A stretch of DNA of 64,000 nt from Candidatus Lucifugimonas marina (GTDB taxonomy: Bacteria > Chloroflexota > Dehalococcoidia > Lucifugimonadales > Lucifugimonadaceae), in contig CP046147.1 of NCBI GenBank assembly GCA_029593915.1, positions 992,001 to 1,056,000 on the forward strand. Reading direction: 5' to 3'. Below are positions 16,669-26,423 of this stretch, piece after piece. The notes under the pieces are model-generated. The model was not told the DNA's origin, ran no database searches, and saw only the letters and a program-made list of their open reading frames with translations. The translations under genes and the position numbers were made by a program. The stretch's first letter is position 1; every line of letters starts with the position of its first letter.

Positions 16669-17759
16669 AACCAGTACGAATCGGCGTGGTTGGCTGCGGT
16701 GTTATAAGCGGGATTTACTTCCAGAATCTTACGAAGTTTGAAGCGGTTGAAGTAGTTGCGTGTGCAGATCTGAATCCCGCGGCGTCACAGGCTGTTGTCG
16801 ACAAGTACCCGTCGATCAAAGCGGTTTCCACCGAAGAGTTGCTCGCTGATCCAACGATTGAAATTGTGCTGAATCTGACACAGCCACAATTCCACTTCGA
16901 AGTGATGAAGGCGGGTATAGCAGCCGGAAAACACGTCTACGGTGAGAAGCCACTAAGCGTTTCTTTTGAAGACTCTCAAGAGATGTTGCGTCTTGCTGCT
17001 GAGGCCGGTGTGCGGGTTGGTTGCGCGCCCGACACTTTTCTTGGGGCGGGAATTCAAACGTGTCGAAAGTTGATCGATGAGGGTGCGATTGGTACTCCCA
17101 TCGGAGCCACGGCGTTTTTCACGACTCCCGGTCACGAGCGATGGCATCCTGCACCCGAGTTTTACTACAAAGTTGGCGGCGGGCCGATGCTCGACATGGG
17201 GCCGTACTACATGACTGCATTGGTGAACCTGATGGGACCAGCAAATTCAGTTTCTGGATCAGCTCGGATTACATACCCGCAGCGCACGATTACTAGCGAG
17301 CCAAAAAATGGCACGAAAATCGACGTTGAGATACCGACTCACGTCTCTGGGACAGTCGATTTCGAGAATGGTGCCATAGCAACGGTAATGACTAGTTTTG
17401 ATGTGTGGGGTGCAAAACTCCCGTTCATTGAGATTTACGGTAGCGAAGGCTCACTCTCTGTTCCGAATCCGAATAATTTCGGAGATCCTGTCCAGATTCT
17501 GACTCGTGAAAAAGGCGAGTGGGAGGACGTGCCGTACTCGCGACCGTTCTCTGATAACTCTCGGGGTCTTGGAGTTGCCGACATGGCTGCGAGCATCGCT
17601 TCTGGCGAGCCTCACCGTGCGAGTGGCGCGCTGGCATCGCACGTGCTTGAGATATTGCATGCATTCGGTCTTAGTGCCGAATCTGGCAAGCGAATCGAAC
17701 TGCAAACGACTTGTGACAGACCGGCACCGTTGCCCGTAGATACGCTGAAGTTTGGATAG
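16665..17759 (+). CDS. Gfo/Idh/MocA-family NAD(P)-dependent oxidoreductase
   Basis: The ATG at 16665, which overlaps the ThuA stop by 4 bases, is preferred over a GTG at 16653. The protein has 364 residues, an N-terminal dinucleotide fold [11 protein letters not shown]35 in CADLNP, the EKP motif (94-96) and the substrate domain with [20 protein letters not shown]. Family enzymes act on sugars and cyclitols. The coupling to ThuA implies a two-gene unit for oxidation and further processing of one carbohydrate. Confidence 0.9.
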   Translation: MKPVRIGVVGCGVISGIYFQNLTKFEAVEVVACADLNPAASQAVVDKYPSIKAVSTEELLADPTIEIVLNLTQPQFHFEVMKAGIAAGKHVYGEKPLSVSFEDSQEMLRLAAEAGVRVGCAPDTFLGAGIQTCRKLIDEGAIGTPIGATAFFTTPGHERWHPAPEFYYKVGGGPMLDMGPYYMTALVNLMGPANSVSGSARITYPQRTITSEPKNGTKIDVEIPTHVSGTVDFENGAIATVMTSFDVWGAKLPFIEIYGSEGSLSVPNPNNFGDPVQILTREKGEWEDVPYSRPFSDNSRGLGVADMAASIASGEPHRASGALASHVLEILHAFGLSAESGKRIELQTTCDRPAPLPVDTLKFG

Positions 17760-17946
17760 CTATATAGAGGTTTTATCTGAATCAATATCGATGAAGTAAT
17801 TCCCAACTCTTCAGCGGTTCCGTATATCTCATACCCACTCCATGGAATTTGGTATCAACTCACGAACTAATCTTGGAAAATATGAGTGGGCGGAGATGAC
17901 TATCTAAATAGTCAACCGGCAGCGAGCTGGATGAGAGGATGGTTCC

Positions 17947-18981
17947 ATGCTCAACAAAGTGCTAATTCCACTTGATGGCTCGGCAAATGCAGAGAAGATT
18001 GCAGGATGGAGCGAGGGGTTGGCCGATGCCTTCGATTCAGATTTCATTCTGCTGATGGTTGTGGATCCCGACAGGATAGATAGGTCGGGCGAGGGAGCCG
18101 GACGAGATCGGCCGGCGCGTGGATCACAACCTTTCGACGTTTCAAAGGGCGCCGACGAATCGACTGTTGGCGTGGCGTTTGGTGGAGTCATCACAGGCAC
18201 CCCAACCGCACCGCCCGTAGAAGATAAAGTCGGCTACGGCACACAGCTGATCGAACAGGTCGCTCAGCGAGCAAACAGCTACGTCAATGATGTGGCAAAA
18301 CCGCTTTCGTCACGTGGATTCAAAGTTCGAGCCATGGTGACAATTGGTAAACCTGAAGACGAAATTCTGAAAGTGGCCGAGGAAGAAAAGGTCGACGTGA
18401 TCACAATGGCGACTCACAGAGAGTCGTTGATTGCACGGGGTATTCTTGGCAGCGTTACCGATAGGGTTGTTACTCGCTCGACGATACCGGTGTTGGCTGT
18501 GAGGCCAGAAGGTGTATCGGAGACCATGCCCGTCAAACCCGAGGTAATTGTGGTTCCTCTCGATGGTTCCGAAGTTTCAGAATCGGTCGTTCCGCTGGCG
18601 AGCACTCTGGCAGCAAAAATGGGAGCCGAGTTGCTCTTCGTGCGAGTGAGCAACATGGCTTATCACAGCGCCATGGGCGATGCTGGCATCTACTACACAA
18701 GTCCGGTCTCATACAGCCGTGCAAGTGATTTGGCTGGTGAGTATCTGGAGCCGTTCGTGGAACGGGCGAGGGACGCAGGTGTTGAAGCCTCGATGCGGAC
18801 TCCAACCGGAAGCCCTGCTGCGACCTTGATCACTATCGCCGAAGAGAACACAAAGTCGATGATCGTGATGGGTACCCGGGGGCAGAGCGGATTCAAACGG
18901 CTTGTGGTTGGTAGCGTGACCGACAAAGTGTTGCGGACATCTGGACATCCGGTTCTAGTTGTCCCGCCAATTGACAGCTAG
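17947..18981 (+). CDS. tandem universal stress protein (two UspA domains)
   Basis: This 344-residue protein has two UspA domains. The first spans about residues 1-182, with an insertion at about 40-95 rich in Gly/Arg/Asp. The second spans about 195-343. The ATP-binding signature G-x2-G-x9-G-S is intact in the second domain (GTRGQSGFKRLVVGS) and similar in the first (RGILGSVTDRVVTRS). Proteins of this type bind ATP and accumulate under stress or starvation. It is an isolated gene. Confidence 0.9.
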   Translation: MLNKVLIPLDGSANAEKIAGWSEGLADAFDSDFILLMVVDPDRIDRSGEGAGRDRPARGSQPFDVSKGADESTVGVAFGGVITGTPTAPPVEDKVGYGTQLIEQVAQRANSYVNDVAKPLSSRGFKVRAMVTIGKPEDEILKVAEEEKVDVITMATHRESLIARGILGSVTDRVVTRSTIPVLAVRPEGVSETMPVKPEVIVVPLDGSEVSESVVPLASTLAAKMGAELLFVRVSNMAYHSAMGDAGIYYTSPVSYSRASDLAGEYLEPFVERARDAGVEASMRTPTGSPAATLITIAEENTKSMIVMGTRGQSGFKRLVVGSVTDKVLRTSGHPVLVVPPIDS

Positions 18982-19082
18982 TTCGTGAGTGATTGAAGAG
19001 AGCGGTTGAAGAGGAAAGTATCGAGGTGGAGTTGGCACACTTCACTTCGATGCTGGCGACAGGTTTGGTTTGGGTTAACTAA

Positions 19083-19114
19083 TGAGCGCCCAAGCATTAG
19101 CAAGGGCGCTCGTT
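19083..19114. terminator. hairpin between convergent genes
   Basis: GAGCGCCC and GGGCGCTC form a perfect 8-bp stem. It is followed by GTTCGTG, with no clear T-run on either strand. It sits between the convergent stress-protein and aldolase genes and probably serves as a shared terminator. Confidence 0.5.
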
Positions 19115-19145
19115 CGTGCTGTGGATTCTATTGTTCGGCTTCGAG

Positions 19146-19895
19146 TTACCTGTCGATGCTTGCCAAACCCTTTTGAATACCTTCAATTGCCCAGTCGGCC
19201 CAGGGCTGGGTGAAGAATTTGTAACCCTTGGCGACTAGATCGTTTGCGTTGAGGGTTGGTGGAATGAAGTACATTCCAGGAACAACACCGTGGCGCTTGC
19301 ATGCCTCGGCTATGGTGTCGAGCCCTTTCTCATAGGCATCGCTTGTGTAGTCGAGCGGGGTGTTGAGTTCGATAGACAGGTCGGATGGGCCGATGAGGAG
19401 TACGTCGATGCCAGGCACGCTGAGGATTTCGTCGAGATTGTCTATGGCCTGCTGAGTTTCGATCATGGGGATGATCATGAGTTCGTCGTTGACCATGTCG
19501 AGGTAGCTTCGGTAGTCGGCTGCCTCACCGAATTCGCCACGCGGACCCGAGTGGCTGCGGTCGCCGTCTGGTGAATACTTACAAGCACGCACCATCGCTT
19601 CAGCTTCTTCTTTGGTGTTCACCATTGGGACGATTACGCCCATTGCACCTGCATCAAGTGCGAAGCAGATGAGGTCGGGTTGGTTGCCGCTGACTCGGAT
19701 AATCGGCTTGGCCTTTTTGCCTTTGATCGATTGGATGTTGGGCACCAGCTGTTTCACTTCAACCGGTGTGTGCTGAGTGTCGAACAGAAGGAAATCGAAT
19801 CCAGAATCTGCCAATACTGTCATATCGCCAAACGCCGATCCGGCAGTTCCGACGACAGTTTTTCCAGACCTCAGTAATTCTCTAACGGGGTTCAT
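19146..19895 (-). CDS. HpcH/HpaI-family aldolase
   Basis: This 249-residue TIM-barrel metal-dependent class II aldolase of 2-keto-3-deoxy acid type cleaves 2-keto-4-hydroxy acids to pyruvate plus an aldehyde. Visible residues are D39/H42 in FDTQHTPVE (the base region), R67 in IIRVSGN, the metal Glu in IPMIETQQA and the metal Asp in GPSDLSIEL. The residue before the catalytic His is Gln where relatives often have Glu. It probably takes part in sugar-acid or aromatic side-chain catabolism with the neighbouring oxidoreductases; the true substrate is unknown. Confidence 0.9.
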   Translation of the reverse strand: MNPVRELLRSGKTVVGTAGSAFGDMTVLADSGFDFLLFDTQHTPVEVKQLVPNIQSIKGKKAKPIIRVSGNQPDLICFALDAGAMGVIVPMVNTKEEAEAMVRACKYSPDGDRSHSGPRGEFGEAADYRSYLDMVNDELMIIPMIETQQAIDNLDEILSVPGIDVLLIGPSDLSIELNTPLDYTSDAYEKGLDTIAEACKRHGVVPGMYFIPPTLNANDLVAKGYKFFTQPWADWAIEGIQKGLASIDR

Positions 19896-20059
19896 ATAAG
19901 TAAGTTCTCCGGTGGTTGGGCAGATTGTGCGTGGAGGTTATGCGACTGATCAGCCGCGCGGCTCCGACCGGCGCATTGTGGCACAAGTTTTGCGCAAGTA
20001 CAGCTTTTTGCGGCACGCATTAATTAGGCAGCTGGTCTATGCGGTGTTGGTAGCAACGA

Positions 20060-21643
20060 TCAAGGCAGGGGAGGATTGAAAGAAACCGCAGCAGATTGCA
20101 CTGCTAACCGATAGTCCGAATACTCTGGTAGTTCCCAAATTTCAGCAGGAACATAAATGCTGACAAACCAAAGTCTGTCTGCCTCATAGAACAGGTGTGT
20201 GAAGTCTTTGTACGATTCTGATTCGAATTCGAAAGTAATTTTGTATTCGATTCCTTGCAGTGTGTTGGAGCTATCGGTACCTGCGTATGAAGTGAATATT
20301 GTTCCCTCACTGAGTTTGACCACGGATTCTTGCCAAGATTGACCGTTGTAAGTCCAATCTTGTCTCCAGTCAACGATCGAGTAATATCCCGGCATGTTGT
20401 CTAGGAATTGAACACGAATGGTCGCACCCGAGAATTCATCCCAAACTGTTAACTGTGACTGGTCGGAATCATCGAGAATCCAACCCTGTGGGACGTCGAT
20501 CTCATAACCGTAGAGCGACGAGGTGAATTTACCGTTTTCTACCTTCGGGTGTGGTGTCGACTCTGCTTTCGCTACCGTTTGACCTAATGCCATCGACTCA
20601 ACAACTTGCAGGATCGTTGATACTGAAACTGCAAAACCCAGTCCTTCGGTAGGGACGCCAGAGTTAGTGGCAATCAATTTGTAGGTATTGATTCCGGCAA
20701 CTTGCCCGTTCATCAATAGCAATGGACCACCACTATTGCCTGGGTTGATCGCAGCGTCAGTCTGGATTACGTCTCGATTGTTTTCTGATTCGGATTCAAT
20801 ACCTGAAACTATTCCCTGTGAGACTCGTAGTGAATCGAATCCGAGTGGGTAACCCAAAACAGCAACCGGTTTTCCGAGCTTCACATCGTCGGGATTTGCG
20901 AATTCGAGTGCAAGGAATTCTGCCGAGCAACAAATCTTCACTACTGCCAGGTCACGAGTGATGTCTGCAGATAAAACCTCGCCCGTGAAGTCCGATGAGT
21001 CATCGATGCGTATTGTGACTGTTTCAGAGTTTCCGACGACATGCTGATTCGTTAGAACGAGAGCCTCGGTTCCCGTAATTCTAAATATGACGCCTGTTCC
21101 AACTCCTGTTGAAGAAGAAACCCGGACAACCGCTGAGGCTGACGCTTCCACGAGCTTATCCAAGGTGAGGTCGATGGGAACTGGCGTCGCGGTTGGTGTT
21201 GGGACTGGAGTGAGAGTCGGTGTTGCGGTGCTTGTCGGCGAAGGGGCTACCGTCGGTTCCGGTGGCCGAGGTGTGCTCGTCGGCGTTGGGGGAACGGCAG
21301 TCGGTGTTGGCAATACGGTGGGAGAAGCTGGTGGGGGAACTTCTAGGGCAGGCACAGTCGATATTGCCGTAGCTGGTGTTGGTGTGTGAGGTGCCGGAGT
21401 TTCTGTTGGCGGTAGGGCTTCGGCTGTTTCTATGATCGCCTTCGCAACTGCGGTATTTAGAGAATCCGCACTTAGCGTGGTCGCTTCAATAGCGGCTTGA
21501 ACCGATGCTTCTAGATCAGCCGTAGGAGCAGGTGGTTCCGTAGGGGGGAGAGTATTGGTAGGCGCTGCAGTTTCGCATGCTGCGACCAAAGTCAGCCCGA
21601 TGAAAGTAACTAATATGATCGCCCTGTTTCGCATAGCCGTCAT
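20060..21643 (-). CDS. lipoprotein trypsin-like serine protease (HtrA/DegP-like) with Pro/Thr-rich stalk
   Basis: This 527-residue protein has a lipoprotein signal with probable lipidated Cys23 (LTLVAAC). A long Pro/Thr/Ala stalk (about residues 25-156) follows, then an S1C protease domain with triad H201 (TNQHVV), D231 (ITRDLAVV) and S304 (NPGNSGGPL). No PDZ domain follows. Instead a C-terminal beta-type domain of about 160 residues starts at about 365 (YGYEIDVPQGWILDDSDQS). Stalked surface proteases of this form are typical of Chloroflexota; they degrade misfolded or extracellular proteins. Two Cys adjoin at 238-239. A start at 21634 is also possible. Confidence 0.88.
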   Translation of the reverse strand: MTAMRNRAIILVTFIGLTLVAACETAAPTNTLPPTEPPAPTADLEASVQAAIEATTLSADSLNTAVAKAIIETAEALPPTETPAPHTPTPATAISTVPALEVPPPASPTVLPTPTAVPPTPTSTPRPPEPTVAPSPTSTATPTLTPVPTPTATPVPIDLTLDKLVEASASAVVRVSSSTGVGTGVIFRITGTEALVLTNQHVVGNSETVTIRIDDSSDFTGEVLSADITRDLAVVKICCSAEFLALEFANPDDVKLGKPVAVLGYPLGFDSLRVSQGIVSGIESESENNRDVIQTDAAINPGNSGGPLLLMNGQVAGINTYKLIATNSGVPTEGLGFAVSVSTILQVVESMALGQTVAKAESTPHPKVENGKFTSSLYGYEIDVPQGWILDDSDQSQLTVWDEFSGATIRVQFLDNMPGYYSIVDWRQDWTYNGQSWQESVVKLSEGTIFTSYAGTDSSNTLQGIEYKITFEFESESYKDFTHLFYEADRLWFVSIYVPAEIWELPEYSDYRLAVQSAAVSFNPPLP

Positions 21644-21755
21644 GTTACATGCTGGCAGTTCGAGATATTCTTATCGGAATACGATTCACACATATTTCTA
21701 TCAGTCCGATTCAAGACGAGTGGCATCGACTTGTCTAACTTGGTTGAGAAAATAA

Positions 21756-21812
<57 letters not shown>

Positions 21813-21921
21813 TTCTTAGCTGAGGCGTTGGCGGTGTTTCTTGATGTTCGCTTGCATCTCATCAATCGACACATTTAGCCGAAAGTTGTTTGCTGGACGC
21901 CGTTTCTGTTTGTCTGCGTTG

Positions 21922-21939
21922 CTGTCAGATTAACTGTCA
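21922..21939. repeat. paired CTGTCA direct repeats near left end (putative integrase arm sites)
   Basis: CTGTCA at 21922-21927 and 21934-21939 has a 12-bp period. The same hexamer pair with the same period lies near the right end at 34297-34302 and 34309-34314. Confidence 0.5.
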
Positions 21940-21980
21940 GTAGATTCGCAGCGGTTTTTACCGTTGAGACTCCTGTTGCA

Positions 21981-24299
21981 TTGGCTTCTAGTAAGCTTGC
22001 GACTTGCAACTATGATGTTTCAGTTGACGAGTCGGCTGAACTGCTATTTTCTTATCGAGGTTGGAAATTGAAAAACGCACAAAAACCGGATCATATGAGT
22101 CTGAATTCTCTTGTGAACAGACTTAAAGATGGTCGTTACGTTATTCCTGATTTTCAGCGTGAATTTGAGTGGTCACCTAAAGACATTCAAGAATTGGTGA
22201 AATCGATCTTCCGTGATTACTACATCGGCAGCCTACTACTCTGGAAAGGCAAAACTGAAAATTTTGATGCTCTGTCCTGTGAGGGGATTTACGGGCACCA
22301 GCAAAATGGTGGCGCTGAATATATTGTCTTAGATGGACAGCAGCGCCTGACGGCGATGTATTACGCATTCCACGCACCCGAAATTCGACTTCCAAACCGT
22401 GCCAATCGAGCATTCTATTTCATCAATGTTGATGAATTCATGCGGGAAAATTTTGACGATGCGTTCGAGTACCACTATCAAAGTAAGCGATTGCAACGAT
22501 TGCTCGACAGTCCGAAAGCTCAGTATGAATCACATCAGTTTCCGCTCTCGGTGATTGGAACCGGCGGATGGGATCTGCTCAAGTGGGTGCAGGGATATAC
22601 AAAATTTTGGGAAGAGTATCCAAATACCGAGGACGATAACGAGGACCACATTTCCGCAGAGCAAGCTGAAGTCTATGCAGTGAATGGTGAACAGTTTGGC
22701 CAATACATTAAGGAGATCACTGACGAATACCAGATTTCATATATCGAACTGGATCAACAATTAGGAATTGACAAGGTCTGCGACATATTCACGCAGGTGA
22801 ATAGCCGGGGGATCAGGCTTGATGTTTTCGACTTGATGAATGCCATGTTGAAACCTAAGGGCATCCAGTTGAAACAGATGTATCGAGATGTAATGCCAAA
22901 TGTCGATTGGGTTGATACTGATCGCATGAACGTATACGTGCTGCAGGTAATGTCGATAGTGCTCCAGTCTTACTGTTCACCCAAGTATTTATACTTTTTG
23001 TTACCTGGACAGTTGAAGCCGATAAGACATTCGGATGGCCGGAGGGAGCAGGAGATTCTGGTTCAGTCGACTGACGAGTTCCGAGATTTGTGGGACAAAT
23101 CAGTCTCCTCATTAGTACGCTCAATCGAAATATTGAAGCACCCCAATGAGTATGGTGCTATTTCACCAAAATACTTGCCCTACGCATCGATACTGCCAGT
23201 TTTTGCCGCTTTGGAATCTCATATCTGGACCCTCCCAGCTTTAGAACGCCTCGACGGAACACGAAAAATGAAGCACTGGTATTGGGCAGCGGTGTTCACA
23301 AATCGGTATTCCGGTTCGGTCGAGTCAACTGCGGCGAGAGATCATCAAGACGTACAAGAATGGATTGCGGATGATGATGCTCGTCCTGCGCTACTGATGG
23401 AGTTCGAGAATCGAATGAGGAATCTGGATTTATCCAGGGAGGTAAACACTAGTTCCTCAACGTATACCGGCATCTTCAATTTGCTGGTCCTACAGGGCGC
23501 AAGAGACTGGATCAGTGGCGTAGCACCTCAGTTTGACGATCTTGATGATCACCATATCGTCCCTGAAGCTTGGTCAAAAAAACACCTTCCGGGGAATACT
23601 TGGCACACCATTTTGAATCGCACGCCATTGACCGCAGATACTAATCGGAATGTCATCAGAGATCGTCTGCCGAATCAGTATTTACCGGAAATGTTCGAAT
23701 CGAGTGGAGAAGAGTCGATGAGGTCGATTCTCGCTAGCCACTTCATATCCTCTGCGGCGATTGAAATTTTGATGCGACGAGATTTCGGTCCAAACGATTT
23801 CGAAGAATTTATTAACGAAAGGCAACGAACAATTACCGACGCTATTCAAGACCTGCTTATTCACGAGCGGCTAGATCTCTCACCACGACTAAGGGAACTC
23901 GATCTGGATATCGAACGTGTGGAACTGGCTTTGCGTGAGTTGGTAGCGACCAATTTGGAAGACGACTCCGAGAGAATTCCGTCAGGTGTTCGACAAAAAG
24001 TGCAACAGAGATTTGAGGTTGCCGCTAAGAAAGATCCGTCCCTCGACCCGGAGAATTCTCGTCAAATGTCATCTCTGTTACCACATTTTGATATCCGAGA
24101 TATACAAGACACGCTGACGAACAAAATCCTGTGGCCCGTATTCAGTTCGAGCTTCACGTCAAAGTCTGATCTCGACTTGAAATTCAGTCAACTCGCCAGT
24201 CTTAGGAACGGGATTCGTCACTCACGAGAAGTTGACGATGTCACAAGAATGGAAGGAGAGGCATCAGTACTTTGGTTTGACAAAATCTTGACAAAATGA
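21981..24299 (+). CDS. DUF262-HNH (GmrSD-like) protein with HEPN-like C-terminus
   Basis: This 772-residue protein has an N-terminal DUF262 domain of ParB/Srx-type fold with IPDFQREFEW (55-64) and DGQQRLTA (118-125), the nucleotide-handling half of GmrSD type IV restriction enzymes. The DUF1524-type HNH nuclease motif is DDHHIVPEAW (522-531) with N546/N555/N557 downstream (NRTPLTADTNRNV). An extra C-terminal region of about 140 residues ends in RNGIRH (742-747), an R-x4-H pattern of HEPN ribonuclease domains. GmrSD enzymes cut modified phage DNA. The TTG start at 21981 is uncertain; an ATG at 22095 lies just before the DUF262 core. It is the first gene inside the left att site. Confidence 0.85.
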   Translation: MASSKLATCNYDVSVDESAELLFSYRGWKLKNAQKPDHMSLNSLVNRLKDGRYVIPDFQREFEWSPKDIQELVKSIFRDYYIGSLLLWKGKTENFDALSCEGIYGHQQNGGAEYIVLDGQQRLTAMYYAFHAPEIRLPNRANRAFYFINVDEFMRENFDDAFEYHYQSKRLQRLLDSPKAQYESHQFPLSVIGTGGWDLLKWVQGYTKFWEEYPNTEDDNEDHISAEQAEVYAVNGEQFGQYIKEITDEYQISYIELDQQLGIDKVCDIFTQVNSRGIRLDVFDLMNAMLKPKGIQLKQMYRDVMPNVDWVDTDRMNVYVLQVMSIVLQSYCSPKYLYFLLPGQLKPIRHSDGRREQEILVQSTDEFRDLWDKSVSSLVRSIEILKHPNEYGAISPKYLPYASILPVFAALESHIWTLPALERLDGTRKMKHWYWAAVFTNRYSGSVESTAARDHQDVQEWIADDDARPALLMEFENRMRNLDLSREVNTSSSTYTGIFNLLVLQGARDWISGVAPQFDDLDDHHIVPEAWSKKHLPGNTWHTILNRTPLTADTNRNVIRDRLPNQYLPEMFESSGEESMRSILASHFISSAAIEILMRRDFGPNDFEEFINERQRTITDAIQDLLIHERLDLSPRLRELDLDIERVELALRELVATNLEDDSERIPSGVRQKVQQRFEVAAKKDPSLDPENSRQMSSLLPHFDIRDIQDTLTNKILWPVFSSSFTSKSDLDLKFSQLASLRNGIRHSREVDDVTRMEGEASVLWFDKILTK

Positions 24300-24360
24300 C
24301 CGCAGAACAGCGGACTCCACTGGCGGGGTAATCCGATCGTCTGCGGTCCCTTTGGAAGCG

Positions 24361-25482
24361 TCATACGGGTCTGATCAGTCCCTGCATCTTACTAGTCGCT
24401 CGATGACTTGCACCCGGCAAGGCGTGACCGTACCGAGACATCGTGAATGCCACAGACGAATGTCCAGCAATTGCCGCAACATCTGTCACTGCCACTTGTA
24501 GAGCGATCATATGCGAAAACGACGTGTGTCTTAGGTCGTGAAACCTAATACGTTTGACTCCTGCCCGATCCAACGCCGGATAGAGAACGTCTCTGGGCAT
24601 TTGCGATTGACTCAGCGGTCGTCCGAAATCGTTCGTAAATACGAAATCGGCGTCGGTCCATTCCGAACCAGCTTTCAACGCTCTATTCCGCTGATCAAAC
24701 TTCTGCAACATAAGTTGACTCGTAATCTGGGGTTGGAAACCTATGGTGCGACGGCTGCTTTTTGTCTTTGGTTCACCAAGTTCGTACTCACCGCCACCAG
24801 TGTGTCGAATGGTGTGATTTACGGTCAATTCGTTCTTCTTGAGATCAACATCACTCCACCGCAGCCCCAGTAACTCTCCTGAACGCATTCCAGTGTTTAT
24901 CGCTGTTTCCAACAAGGTTCGGTCTTGGATGGAGTCTGTTGCGCTTATCAACCGGTTGAACTCGTCAACGCTCAAAATGTTGTCAGTTTTCTCTGGTAGC
25001 TTCGGTAGTTCGACAAGTGATGCCACGTTTCGGTGAATCATGTCGAATCGCATCGCATCTTTAAGCATCCCGGACAAGACACTGTGTGTATGGCGCACCG
25101 TATTTGAACTTTTTCCTCGACTTAGAAGAGTCGAGTGAAGTTTCGCTACGTCAGCGGTGGAGAGGTCAAGCAGCTTGATCTGTCCGATGATCGGATTAAT
25201 TTTTACTCGAACATCATGTTGGTACCTGACGAATGTGGAAGGCTTAACCCTTGCTCTTTTGTGGTCCAGCCATCTGGCACTCCATTCGGAGATCGTCATT
25301 CTTCCTGATTTCGATAATTCACCCTGTTGATGGTGTTCTCGAAGAATTTGGAGCTGCTTCGCTGCATCTGATTTCGTCCTGGCGTATTTGTAAGTAGCCG
25401 TTCCGTTGTGCGATAGCTGTGCAACCCATCGACCATCTCTTCTTTTGTAAATCGATCCTTCTCGATTTGCTCTCTTTGCCAT
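24361..25482 (-). CDS. int: tyrosine-recombinase integrase
   Basis: This 373-residue phage-type integrase has an N-terminal arm-binding domain (SIYKRRDGRWVAQLSHNG), a SAM-like core-binding domain (about 63-160) and a catalytic domain with R200 (GMRSGELLGLRW), K239/K241 (PKTKSSRRT), H315/R318 (HDLRHTS), H341 (AGHSS) and nucleophile Y351 (SRYGHA). All catalytic residues are present, so it is probably active. It would catalyse recombination between the tRNA-Leu att sites. It is not adjacent to the tRNA: the DUF262 gene separates it from the left att site. Confidence 0.93.
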   Translation of the reverse strand: MAKRANREGSIYKRRDGRWVAQLSHNGTATYKYARTKSDAAKQLQILREHHQQGELSKSGRMTISEWSARWLDHKRARVKPSTFVRYQHDVRVKINPIIGQIKLLDLSTADVAKLHSTLLSRGKSSNTVRHTHSVLSGMLKDAMRFDMIHRNVASLVELPKLPEKTDNILSVDEFNRLISATDSIQDRTLLETAINTGMRSGELLGLRWSDVDLKKNELTVNHTIRHTGGGEYELGEPKTKSSRRTIGFQPQITSQLMLQKFDQRNRALKAGSEWTDADFVFTNDFGRPLSQSQMPRDVLYPALDRAGVKRIRFHDLRHTSFSHMIALQVAVTDVAAIAGHSSVAFTMSRYGHALPGASHRATSKMQGLIRPV

Positions 25483-25804
25483 TTCTCTTCTCCTCTGACT
25501 TTTTACTGTTACTGCATGCAGTAGTTCCTTTTAAATTGGTGATTCAGAATCGGATAACCGCCGTATCATTAAGTGCGGGGATGTTTGCATCAGCACGTTT
25601 AAGTGCGAGTTTGTTGACCTCTGTCCGTCCCTATCCACCAAACCATTGTTCAGTGCTTCTATGTCTATTATACTTCGTTTTTGGCGTTATGATTAGCCAA
25701 TTTGGAGCAATTTTATTAGAAAAAATATTTCGCCAGGTGATTGCACGAAATTCGAGCTCTCATCTGATGGACCGATTGTTGATATTGAACCTGGCCCGGG
25801 TGAC

Positions 25805-26110
25805 TTGATTCGGGTTACGAATTCGTATCCAGATCACAAATTGAGCATTGAAGTCGAAGGGCTAGAGCTAGTGGCAGTGACTGCGAAATGGGGTTCAGTG
25901 CTCGTAGAAGAGGCGGAGAGGGCGTGTAGAGAGAAGGGTGTTGTCTTGTCAGTCTGTGGAAGCTGTAAGCACTTCCTTCAAACCAACCTAGCAGCAGAGT
26001 GGTCCAATGGCTTCTCAGGCTATTGCCAAAGGGCTGGAAAATACGATTTGGATTCTGTCGTCGAAATACTCACTCACTGTGATGAGTGGGGCCAGAAAAG
26101 TACGAGTTGA
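25805..26110 (+). CDS. small cysteine-motif protein of the island, function unknown
   Basis: This 101-residue protein has four cysteines in a CGSCKHF ... GYC ... HCDEW pattern near the C-terminus, which suggests a small zinc or iron-sulfur site. A preceding segment reads LEVEGLELVAVT-like beta strands. A TTG start is assumed and no strong ribosome-binding site is seen. It lies between the integrase and the HTH gene on the opposite strand to the integrase. I do not recognise a family; expression is plausible because codon use is consistent along the frame and motif residues are clustered. Confidence 0.5.
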   Translation: MIRVTNSYPDHKLSIEVEGLELVAVTAKWGSVLVEEAERACREKGVVLSVCGSCKHFLQTNLAAEWSNGFSGYCQRAGKYDLDSVVEILTHCDEWGQKSTS

Positions 26111-26213
26111 CTGTACTTTCAATTATTTGAACTAGATGAGAACCAGATGTGTTCTCAAAATCAACTTCGTTAGCGGTCAAAGCTATCGATTAGAAGGAGA
26201 AATATAGTGGCTA

Positions 26214-26423
26214 ATGGAAAAGGTACTAACAGTTGTAGAAGCTAGGCGAGAGTTAAAGATCAGTCATACCAAGATGTATGAACTGCTGTTAAGTGGAAAA
26301 GTTCATTCTTTCCGCATTGGACGGCTTAGAAGAATAAGGAAGTCAGCTCTTGACGACTTTATTAATCGTCAATTGCTAGAAGAGGGATTCGATCCGAATG
26401 ATTCTGAAGAGATTAAAGCGTAA
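26214..26423 (+). CDS. excisionase/AlpA-like helix-turn-helix protein
   Basis: This 69-residue single-domain MerR/AlpA-type DNA-binding protein has the pattern LTVVEARRELKISHTKMYEL and SFRIGRLRRIRKSALDDFIN, typical of 'helix-turn-helix domain 17' excisionases. These bend DNA at att sites to favour excision, or regulate integrase genes. AAGGAG at 26194-26199 is 14 bases from the ATG. A GTG at 26207 is better spaced and opens a 12-codon frame ending at 26245, which could be a leader peptide. The stop overlaps the next gene start by one base. Confidence 0.8.
   Translation: MEKVLTVVEARRELKISHTKMYELLLSGKVHSFRIGRLRRIRKSALDDFINRQLLEEGFDPNDSEEIKA

Noticed and set aside
21816..21930. Minus-strand open stretch near the left att site ending in a Lys/Arg-rich tail
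   Set aside because: It has no start codon, is stopped immediately upstream and matches no family that I recognise.
25419..25808. 129-codon frame antisense to the integrase start
   Set aside because: It overlaps the integrase N-terminus and continues into AT-rich intergenic DNA; hydrophobic Leu/Ser composition is typical of a shadow frame.
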